Assembly (NCBI GenBank): GCA_021927905.1
Contig: BLLK01000019.1
Span: 1,240,001-1,304,000, forward strand
DNA length: 64,000 nt
Direction: 5' to 3'
DNA from: Chaetoceros tenuissimus
Lineage: Eukaryota > Bacillariophyta > Thalassiosirophyceae > Chaetocerotales > Chaetocerotaceae
The position numbers and the translations under genes are program-made. Within the stretch, counting starts at the first letter, position 1; each line of letters opens with the position of its first letter. Under the pieces are notes generated by a model. The model saw only the letters and a list, made by a program, of their open reading frames with translations, was not told the DNA's origin and did no database searches. Shown here in pieces: positions 1-7,721 of the stretch.

Positions 1-1485
1 CTCTGTCCATCTTGAAAAGAGAGTATTCAATTCCGGCTCACATTCCTGTGGATATGCCAAACAAAAGGTTCCACAGGCCAAGCATGCTTCATCTCTGACA
101 GGCCAGGATTCATCATGAAAGCACATAATCAATGCTTGCAACAAAGTGACAACATATGGCGCAAGATACTCCGCATACTCCTCCGATCTTCCAATTTTAT
201 TCGCCAACTCTGCAATCGCCTGACATGCCGCTTCTCTCACCACATGATTATCCGCATCAGCCATTTTACAATAATACCGTGCAATAGCCCCTGCATGCTG
301 TGCCACATACATTAAACCAGTATGTTGATCCGACTTTTTACGATCAAACAAAATTCTCCAAGTTTCATGAGAATAAAGTTTGACACCCTGTGCCAAATAA
401 AATCGATTCAAACACATTCTTGGTAGCAACATTGGAAAAGTAGAAGTCAACCATTCTTCATTTTCTACATTTTTCGATTCTTGATATTCCATCATGGCTG
501 TATAAAATACACGACAAAGTACCGATGCCGCCATACGTACTTGACTCCAATTATCCGCGAGAGTGACTTTGAGTACTTGTACAATGACATTTCTCAAGTT
601 TGATTCCAAATCAAGCAACATATCCATACATTCACCAGAACTATTGACAATGGCATGAATCATTTGTTCCAATACGTTTATACCCGCAGCACGTACATGA
701 CGATTGACATGCACGATACAACATTCTTTGATGGCTTCTAGTAATTTCTCCAAATTTGATTGATATTCAAAATATTTGTAGGAAGTAGCTTGAATGAAAC
801 TTCCAATACCGTACAGGTTGGTTTCAAGTGCTCTCCATCCTGTCGTATCATCTAACGCTCCTGAAGAAGCTTTGGATTTTCCTTGTGTTTCCGGTCCGGA
901 AGAGATGTGATTATAAAATGAAATTTCAATTTTTTGGTATAAATCTAGAGACTGATTTAGTAATTCTTGCGACATTTTCTGGGTGGATGCCGTGGTAGAA
1001 GTAGAGATTGCAAGTTTGGCATGTTGACCGACGACTTTGGCCACGAGAGATCTGACTCTTGGCTCCTTGTGTTCTAAATGTAGTTGACATTGTCCAATAA
1101 TAAAGGCACAAAATTCTATCAAGCTCTTTTGATCCATGTCTTGAATGGCAATGTCAATCTTATTACTATGAGAGGAAGAGTCTTGAGGTACCCGCGGTCC
1201 TTCTTGATACACTTGCAAAGAGGCCTTTTCATCATTTTGGAAATGTAGAGTGACTTGAAGAAGATAAGATGCTGTGAGATGAAGACCGACTGCAAGAGGT
1301 TCCCATCTGATTGTATCTTTCTCATCATTGTTGGAGTCAAAGAGTTTCATTATCAAGGAAGGAAAGGCTTCATCATTCATTGGAGTCTTGAGGAGTGAAG
1401 ATGCAATCTCTTGAATGGAGTCATCGAGAGGCGGCTGACGTCGGATCAAACTCTCCAAAGCTCTTTCACTGCTGCTAAAGTCCAT
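1..1485 (-). CDS. HEAT/ARM-repeat protein, C-terminal end outside the window
   Basis: The frame is open from an ATG at 1485 to the window edge (495 codons, no stop), so the gene is partial. It begins MDFSSSERALESLIRRQPPL. The rest is almost entirely amphipathic helix pairs of the HEAT/ARM kind. Clear repeat signatures include NWSQVRMAASVLCRVF, DNHVVREAACQAIAELA and ESWPVRDEACLACGTF, where a V-R-x-A/E-A core follows a W or H turn. No catalytic motif, signal peptide or membrane segment is visible. HEAT solenoids are scaffolds for protein-protein contacts; the partner cannot be read from the sequence. It faces the ankyrin gene at 1830 head to head across about 340 bases, so the two may share a promoter region. 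The HEAT assignment is fairly sure; the specific function is unknown. Confidence 0.8.
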   Translation of the reverse strand, partial: MDFSSSERALESLIRRQPPLDDSIQEIASSLLKTPMNDEAFPSLIMKLFDSNNDEKDTIRWEPLAVGLHLTASYLLQVTLHFQNDEKASLQVYQEGPRVPQDSSSHSNKIDIAIQDMDQKSLIEFCAFIIGQCQLHLEHKEPRVRSLVAKVVGQHAKLAISTSTTASTQKMSQELLNQSLDLYQKIEISFYNHISSGPETQGKSKASSGALDDTTGWRALETNLYGIGSFIQATSYKYFEYQSNLEKLLEAIKECCIVHVNRHVRAAGINVLEQMIHAIVNSSGECMDMLLDLESNLRNVIVQVLKVTLADNWSQVRMAASVLCRVFYTAMMEYQESKNVENEEWLTSTFPMLLPRMCLNRFYLAQGVKLYSHETWRILFDRKKSDQHTGLMYVAQHAGAIARYYCKMADADNHVVREAACQAIAELANKIGRSEEYAEYLAPYVVTLLQALIMCFHDESWPVRDEACLACGTFCLAYPQECEPELNTLFSRWTE

Positions 1486-1829
1486 CTTGTTTTATTGGTG
1501 TGGTTGAATGTTATATTAAGATGAAATAGTGTTACTGTTAGAGAGTAATGTATGATTTATTCAATGATGCATATCTCATTCTTCTTCATTCTTCACTCTT
1601 TACACATCTTTTCTCGGAGTTGCCTCATTCTTGAAGCAAAACAGAAGAAAAGAGGAAAGAAAGGAAGAGCAAAGGAATGAAATGTGATGTCATCGTGATA
1701 GTAGTCATTGGATATATGGAGCGAAAGCCATGCACATCATCACAAAATATTTCCTCAACAATTTATCATACTTTCTTTCATCAACTTGTGACAATATTAC
1801 AGTCAAGTGCTAATAGCTGCTAGTGTCTG
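1486..1829. promoter_or_regulatory. Head-to-head spacer between the HEAT and ankyrin genes
   Basis: This 344-base AT-rich stretch separates two divergent starts and must hold both promoters if both genes are real. A TGATGTCATC sequence near 1686-1695 resembles a CRE/bZIP half-site, but such short matches occur by chance. No repeat or RNA gene was seen. Confidence 0.3.
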
Positions 1830-2138
1830 ATGGAGATACCCTCGTTTATATGGAATTGGCGATGGCATGAATGTGTCGCAGCATTCGATACTACTACTGA
1901 AAACTTTCGCCAGGTGCTTCAATCACATCTGGTTGAATATCCTCTGCTGGCAACGGTGAAAGATGAATATGGTATTACTATGTTACACTATGCCGCTGCC
2001 AAGGGTGATCGTGACTCAATACGTACTCTACTTGATTTAGGGGCAGATCCAAAGGCAAGGAATTCGTGTGGTGATACACCTCGAGATGATGCAATACAAT
2101 TCAAACACCCAGAAGTACTCGACTTGCTGCCTGAATAA
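1830..2138 (+). CDS. Small ankyrin-repeat protein
   Basis: This is a 102-residue protein starting MEIPSFIWNWRWHECVAAFD. Residues about 45-77 form one good ankyrin repeat: YGITMLHYAAAKGDRDSIRT followed by LLDLGADPKARNSCG. The start of the next repeat follows (GDTPRDDAIQFKHPEVLDLL), and the region before it is probably a degenerate first repeat. The characteristic TMLHYAA and GADP turns are present. Ankyrin repeats bind proteins; a free two- to three-repeat protein has no predictable target. There is no signal peptide or membrane segment. It is complete as an open frame, although diatom ankyrin proteins are often larger, so it may be a trimmed paralogue. Confidence 0.65.
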   Translation: MEIPSFIWNWRWHECVAAFDTTTENFRQVLQSHLVEYPLLATVKDEYGITMLHYAAAKGDRDSIRTLLDLGADPKARNSCGDTPRDDAIQFKHPEVLDLLPE

Positions 2139-2531
2139 TAAACAAGTTTACTTGTCGAAACACTGATACTGCAAATTTTTTGATTGGTTTGAAATAGGGA
2201 AGAAGCTCGTACTTTCTACTAGTATAGTTCATAATAACCAAGCCGTAAACAATTTTCTATAAATCCCTCAAATGAATACAACAGCATCAATCTATATCTT
2301 AGGCCATGAGTAAGACAGTTAAGCAAAAAGCTTTCTAAATGAAAGATAGAACAGCCAAAAAGACGTTAATTTCAATCAGAATAGGTCTTGTGTTCGGGTC
2401 ACGAACAATAAACTGACACCACGCCTATATCCAAACCACAATCATGTTCCATAGTGTTCCATCATAATGATTTTGTATATTCAGAGTAAATATCATGTTC
2501 GTGACATATAGTTCTTGAACAGTAATATCAA
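2139..2531. other. Intergenic, nothing recognised
   Basis: About 390 AT-rich bases lie between the ankyrin gene and the ARF relic. No open frame with protein-like composition, repeat or RNA gene was seen. Confidence 0.4.
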
Positions 2532-3268
2532 ATGGGTGCAGCTTTATCATATGCTGGAATGCAATCTTTGTTGCCCAAAAAAAAAGAGATTAAACTACTT
2601 ATGCTTGGTCTTGATTGTTCCGGAAAGACGACCATAATATAATTTGAAACTAAAAGAAAGTATGTCATCAAGTCTTATTCCTGGTGATGTATCTTCTTGA
2701 ATGCACTCATTGAAATTTTCTTCAAATAAACATAGTCGTTACCACAATTGGAACTATAGGGTGTAATGTCGAACAAATTTTATACGGATTATACTCCATG
2801 ACAATTTCGGATCTTAGTGGGCGTTATAAGCTCCGACATTTATGGTATCATTACTTTTATAGTTGCATTGTAATCATTTATGTTGTTGATTCTAGTGACG
2901 TAGAAAGAATGGACGAAGCACGAAAAGAGCTGCACAAACTCATGAGCAATGATGATAAGCTTCGAAATGCTAAGTTCTTAATCTATGCTAACAAGCAAGA
3001 CTTGCCATATGCCTTGAGTGCGTTAGAAGTTGCAGAGAGATTAGAGTTAAGTAATTGCAAGAGAAACTGGCACGTGCAGCCATGCTGTGGAACTTCTACT
3101 TCTTGTGAAGGGCTATATGAGGGTTTAGATTGGCTAATTAAGAATTTGGAATATTATGTGAACTTCTATACTCAATGTATGGACGGTCAGGGTCAGATAT
3201 ATGCAAAGAGTAATTATAGGCACATTCTGCGAGAGATCGAAGTAGATTGCATGTATGATACTTTCTGA
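2532..3268 (+). pseudogene. Degraded ARF-family small GTPase with one intron
   Basis: The reading frame starts MGAALSYAGMQSLL, with a Gly2 fit for N-myristoylation. It gives a P-loop GLDCSGKTTI and then meets TAA at 2640-2642. In the next frame the ARF sequence goes on (NLKLKE), so about two bases are missing at 2634-2643. A canonical intron follows at 2660-2735 (GTATGT...CATAG). Splicing restores KLKEIVTTIGTIGCNVE, matching the ARF switch I. The rest has IIYVVDSSDVERM, the base-binding motif ANKQD and GLYEGLDWL. The switch II motif, normally DVGGQ, reads DLSGR, so the catalytic glutamine is replaced by arginine. About 30 extra residues trail the usual C-terminus. Functional ARFs recruit coats to membranes; this copy looks dead or at least GTPase-defective. 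A sequencing error at the frameshift is possible, but it would not explain the switch II change. Confidence 0.75.
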
Positions 3269-3378
3269 GATCTTTGATGTTGAGTTTGGCTGCTGTTAGA
3301 GATGAATTCGAAATATATATTGCATCTATGCAAAAAGAACTTAGTGATAAATCGTTTATATTATTTTTAATGAAAAAT

Positions 3379-4662
3379 CTAATTTTGTAACTCATGCCAC
3401 CCTTCATATCGAGATGCCGCAACCATTGATTTTCTCAATCCCTCATAATATACCCCATTGGTACTTTCCGAAGAGTAAGAAAGCGCATGTTGTGAATCTA
3501 CTTCTGAAAGCTGCGATAACAAATGAATTGAAGGTTTCAGTTCATGCGCTGGTGGAACTTCTCCTCCAGAAGTCACTACTACTGTAAAGCATAAACGCCA
3601 AGATGCTTTTGGAAACATCTTTTGTAAGATCTGAACTTTTGGTCTGGTATAAATTAAAATGAGAAATATGCCGTATGTTGGGAGAAGTGTAGATGTAGAC
3701 CAAATGATTACTTCATAGTGATCATTTCGAAAGCCTGGAGCTGCAAGAAAAGCAATGGGCATAGCAAAAGTCATGATGAATGCTACAATGTAGAGGATAG
3801 ACTGGTTCATTGAACTTCGAGTAAGTGACTCTGTTCGTTCCTTTTCTTGTATCTCATTGTCATTTCCAGTTGCTCCTGCTTCTTGGTTAGTAGTAGTATC
3901 TTCCTCACTTTCTTCTTCCTGAGAGTTACTACCTTGCTGTTCATCACCATCATGTCTACGAAGAGTCGACCTAGGTGTGGAAAGAGTTCTTTCAATTGCA
4001 TACACATGGCATGTAATAGATGCCAAAAATGTAAACAGGCCTAGGAGAGATACTCCAAGAACAATGCCTAAAATCCTTCCCATCATTGGTCCTGATGCTG
4101 TGCCTCTGGTACATTCAAGATAGTCCTCATCGTCCTCTTGACCTACTCCACATCCAAAAGGTTTCGATGTTACAACGCATGTCGATCCGTATCGTGTTGG
4201 ATTGACTGCTTTCAGCGCAACAGCTACGATACCATAAGTCAAAGATAATACCCAACACAATATGTGAAGATACCTCTCTTCTCCATATGCAAACTTTTGT
4301 GGGGCAACTTTATGCTTTACCCTTCTCCAAAAGAAATAAATGAGAAACAGCAAATAAAAGACAGTCACTAGAACACCAACTAGCAAGAGAAGTCCGGTAT
4401 AATCACATGCTGCTTGGTTGCCTAAGGCCATGGGACTCTCTGGCGTATCTTTTGGGACAGCAAAAACTCCAAGAAATATTCCTAATGACTGAATAATATC
4501 TCCTATTGAGAGTCCAAATATGATTCGACTATATGGAGATTTCAATCCTCTAGGTGAGAAGCGAATCATGTGGACAATTGTCGACGAAGCAGCCAACGAT
4601 AGTATTGAAAAGATACATTTTACAATGTTTGCTGCTATTGCTCTTTGTGCGATGGTACTCAT
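3379..4662 (-). CDS. Seven-helix GPCR-like membrane protein (intronless paralogue)
   Basis: This 427-residue protein has about seven hydrophobic segments. They lie near residues 13-32, 47-68, 86-112, 133-152, 190-216, 288-308 and 322-340. A long acidic, Ser/Glu-rich loop (about 225-280) separates helices 5 and 6. Fingerprints shared with the gene at 29575-31530 include SPYSRIIFGLSIGD, FAVPKDTP, NPTRYGS...C and the helix-7 end LILIYTRPK. The arrangement resembles the cAMP-receptor/class-B-like receptors annotated in diatoms. No ligand can be inferred. The C-terminal tail is Ser-rich. The start is the first ATG; the sequence upstream is not coding. Confidence 0.7.
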   Translation of the reverse strand: MSTIAQRAIAANIVKCIFSILSLAASSTIVHMIRFSPRGLKSPYSRIIFGLSIGDIIQSLGIFLGVFAVPKDTPESPMALGNQAACDYTGLLLLVGVLVTVFYLLFLIYFFWRRVKHKVAPQKFAYGEERYLHILCWVLSLTYGIVAVALKAVNPTRYGSTCVVTSKPFGCGVGQEDDEDYLECTRGTASGPMMGRILGIVLGVSLLGLFTFLASITCHVYAIERTLSTPRSTLRRHDGDEQQGSNSQEEESEEDTTTNQEAGATGNDNEIQEKERTESLTRSSMNQSILYIVAFIMTFAMPIAFLAAPGFRNDHYEVIIWSTSTLLPTYGIFLILIYTRPKVQILQKMFPKASWRLCFTVVVTSGGEVPPAHELKPSIHLLSQLSEVDSQHALSYSSESTNGVYYEGLRKSMVAASRYEGWHELQN

Positions 4663-5097
4663 CTTGTCTGTTGGAAGTAATTAAAAAGTGGTTGTTTTAT
4701 GGTTATGTAAGAGAGATGTGATGGGTGATGGGAAGACGGGAAAAGCGACGGGAAGCGGCAAGCAAAAAAGTTCCACATTGCATTCATTAGAGGTTTTAAG
4801 GGGTGCAGAGGTACGTACTTGTACAAACGATTGCAAGAGTGTTTCTTATGACTTTCTTATGTCATATTTTCTCCCTTCTCAAACCAGAGAATCCCCTCTC
4901 TTGATAAGGTGGGTATCATGCTCTAACCAAATAAATTCTTTTCAAATGGCCTTTCGTGGCTTCTGACCTTTTCTTTTCAGGAATAATGAGTAGTATCATT
5001 CTGAAGAAAAATTAACATCTCTTTATTGCAAAAGTATAGTTACAAATGTTTGTAAAAGCAAGCTATTTATCTTTCTATGTAAAATACTTTACTAGCC
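4663..5097. other. Spacer upstream of the receptor-like gene
   Basis: This region carries the promoter of the receptor-like gene and the 3' flank of the glycosyltransferase gene. A 92-codon plus-strand frame at 4688-4966 has no recognisable features and is not called. No repeats were seen. Confidence 0.35.
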
Positions 5098-6735
5098 TCA
5101 TTGCATTTCCATTACATTTGTAACCCCTAAGCACTGCTCTCGGAAATCATTCATGAACATTTGGACAAATTCGGCTCGATTCTGTTCTGGTTGAAAGCCT
5201 AATTTATCAGCTGCATCCTTTACCCTCTGTGTCAAACTGTGAGATAAGTGAATTGCGCGCATCTCTTTTAATAACTTGCAATTTACTTTTTGCTCTTCGC
5301 CTTTGATATAAGGAATAACATTAAAGACACTACGGGAACCAGAAGCAAGGCTAAAATCGACATCAATAGAAGGATCTTGTCCAAGTTCCTGTAGTAGCAA
5401 CATGTCACTCTTGAGCAAAGAATTCGACTTTGAAATCTGATTGATCAATAGTTCAGCAACGCGTTGCCATTCTTCTTTGGAGGCTGAAATTAGGGAAGGT
5501 ACATGCCACTGGTAGGAAGTGAACTTTCCATCATTGACAAGTGAGTTAGACTTAGCTTCTTCCAATGGATAGTGAATAGGCATGGTATCATAATCAGTCA
5601 TGATTCCTCCTACGTTTGCCATAGCAAGGTATCGATAATGACAGTATGCATTGTAAACATCTGTCGGGAAGACTGTTTCCACTTCAGCCTTCATTGTTTC
5701 ATAGAACGGATTCTTCTTAGCATCTTCGATGGTGAGTATTCTAGATTCAAATCCTACAAGTTCCCATTCCTTTTTCCATACGTCGATCAAATCATCGTGT
5801 TGAGAATCTTCATGAAGAGGAGAATAGAATGTATAGATAACAGGACGAGGCTTGATGATTTCGAATCGATTCCCTATGCCAACGTTGACACAGTAGCTAT
5901 TGATTTTCTTATAAGATAAAGCAGCATCAAGTTCCTGTCTCGGTAGTACATTGATAGCATCTGCAATCTTCTCGATTTTATCATCGCGCAAAAGCATTAC
6001 ACGTGATCTATCAAGGAAAGGACGAATGTCACGACCTTGATTCGTTTGAAACACGTAGTTGTTGAGGTTTGGCAAGTGATTGTCGCTTTCAAGAGGACAA
6101 TCAAATCGGATGACATCCCAGTCGTTCGGAACAAGATTTGCAGCTAATCTCAACTTGTGCATATCTGTAACTTCAAAGTCATCTTGTATAACGAGAGATA
6201 CTCCTTCCATTTTATATTCCTTGGACTGAAGTAAGTGTAATAGAGTATCGACCATGCCTGATTCCTTGATACACTTTTCTTCATCTTCAAAAGAACAGAC
6301 ATAAGGAAGTCCTTTTAGTAAAGGAACTCTGTAACACGGAACACCCCGGTTAGGAAGGAACCAAGAGAGCCACTCTTCCATCTTTTGTCTCTCTTCAACA
6401 TCTTCATCATAATTCATGTAAAACATTTGATTTATTGAAATAGCAACAGAAGCTTCGTCAAAGTCTTCACCTTCTGGCACTACTCCATAGATCTCCTTTA
6501 GTTTTTCAATAATTTCTTCTTTCGGGATATCAGCATCTAACAGTGGATATGTGTCTATTTGAAACTTTGTCAAGTCAACTTGTTGAAGCGAAGAAGAAGA
6601 AAGCAATCTGGCCAATGACTGGCTTGGTTCTTGAAATAATACAATGAATGCAAATGCACTTAGTGCAAACGAAATGACAGACTTTCTCGAAAGCAAATTT
6701 CGCCGTCTATGCTGCGACCTTGAAAACAAGAACAT
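5098..6735 (-). CDS. Type II membrane glycosyltransferase (GT25-like half plus DXD half)
   Basis: This is a 545-residue protein with a basic N-terminus (HRRRNLLSRK) and a single anchor at about residues 21-38 (SVISFALSAFAFIVLF), typical of Golgi glycosyltransferases. Residues about 95-260 resemble the GT25/LPS glycosyltransferase fold: a SINQMFYMNYDEDVEERQKM opening, then VSLVIQDDFEVT and NDWDVIRFDC. Residues about 300-420 look like the sugar-transferase family with a DXD motif: DVWKKEWELVGFESRIL, then YRYLAMANVGGIMTDYDTMP, where DYD would bind the metal and nucleotide sugar. The sequence therefore suggests two transferase-like halves in one chain. Donor and acceptor sugars are not predictable. 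The start is the first ATG, just before the anchor. Confidence 0.7.
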   Translation of the reverse strand: MFLFSRSQHRRRNLLSRKSVISFALSAFAFIVLFQEPSQSLARLLSSSSLQQVDLTKFQIDTYPLLDADIPKEEIIEKLKEIYGVVPEGEDFDEASVAISINQMFYMNYDEDVEERQKMEEWLSWFLPNRGVPCYRVPLLKGLPYVCSFEDEEKCIKESGMVDTLLHLLQSKEYKMEGVSLVIQDDFEVTDMHKLRLAANLVPNDWDVIRFDCPLESDNHLPNLNNYVFQTNQGRDIRPFLDRSRVMLLRDDKIEKIADAINVLPRQELDAALSYKKINSYCVNVGIGNRFEIIKPRPVIYTFYSPLHEDSQHDDLIDVWKKEWELVGFESRILTIEDAKKNPFYETMKAEVETVFPTDVYNAYCHYRYLAMANVGGIMTDYDTMPIHYPLEEAKSNSLVNDGKFTSYQWHVPSLISASKEEWQRVAELLINQISKSNSLLKSDMLLLQELGQDPSIDVDFSLASGSRSVFNVIPYIKGEEQKVNCKLLKEMRAIHLSHSLTQRVKDAADKLGFQPEQNRAEFVQMFMNDFREQCLGVTNVMEMQ

Positions 6736-7319
6736 ATCTTCTTTTTATGTCTAGAGAGTAGCGGCACTGTATGATATGAATATTTCATCTGTCTTTGTTT
6801 TTCGCCTGTAATTCATGATTGATGTATCAGCAGTTTTAGAAAAATGACGTGTACATAACCATAGTATTAGGCACACAAGTTATTTCTCCGTTCTTAGTTT
6901 TAATTTTATCACAAACTTCGTGAGCAGAAAATGTCAATTTTCCGCTTTATGTCTCTGGAAAAACATGATCGACATCATAGATTTTAGGCTCATTGAATCC
7001 CTATTATCCTATTTATTGATCAATGCAGAACATCGAAACATTATCCTTTCTATTCAATGGTGTTGTATAAATAACCTGAGGATGCTATAATGAATAAATT
7101 ATGCAAGTTCATGAAAAAGACTGTAGAGTCTTTCGTTGGTTTTTATCGTATGTACTTGAGATACCACTCGGATCATTTACTTTAATGAGTTTCTCCATTC
7201 CTCGTTTCTCTTTTGTCACAAAAATGAGGTGAAAAATACGTGATAAACAAGCACATTTCATGAAACAAATCAATTCTTCTTGTAACTTTATATTTTCAGT
7301 ACATATCTTCACCTTCAAG
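6736..7319. other. Spacer, nothing recognised
   Basis: About 580 AT-rich bases lie between the glycosyltransferase start and the SGNH anchor relic. Short frames here lack protein-like composition. Confidence 0.4.
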
Positions 7320-7457
7320 ATGCAGAAAGCTAAACCTAACCACTACAGTACGTTCATCATCGCTCTCTTCATCTGTCTTCTTTACTCAGACATTGCAAAG
7401 AGAGAGGAAATTATTCAAGAATCTTCATCTCTTTTACACTGTTTTCGTCACGTCTAA
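7320..7457 (+). pseudogene. Isolated N-terminal membrane-anchor fragment of an SGNH-type gene
   Basis: The frame from the ATG at 7320 begins MQK and contains YSTFIIALFICLLYSDI. The intact SGNH gene at 16602-18179 also has an MQK start and the anchor TFILALFISVLYSDI. After AKREEIIQESSS the similarity stops and the frame ends at 7457. No SGNH domain follows on this strand until 12.69 kb, where an SGNH gene lacks precisely this anchor. The fragment is therefore either the detached first part of that gene or a relic of another copy. The paralogy is seen in the sequence; the link to the 12.7-kb gene is inference. Confidence 0.6.
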
Positions 7458-7721
7458 CAACTACTCATACAACACAACCAGCTATTCAAATCTCATCAAC
7501 TTTTTATGGCTTTCGTAAAAATACCTAAACAAAGCCAAACTACCGTAGAAATATTCTATCGGAATCCACGCAAATAGTTTTGAGCATATACCTAGAGCAT
7601 ACAATCAACAATCAATTTGGAGAAGGAAAAAGAGGATCGTACCTATAATACTTTATTTTATATATTCATACAAACTATACTAGAGTTGTGTACCCCCTAA
7701 TGATTATCAAAATAATGGGCC

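Noticed and set aside
4688-4966. A 92-codon plus-strand frame beside the receptor-like gene
   Set aside because: Random composition in a promoter region, no support.
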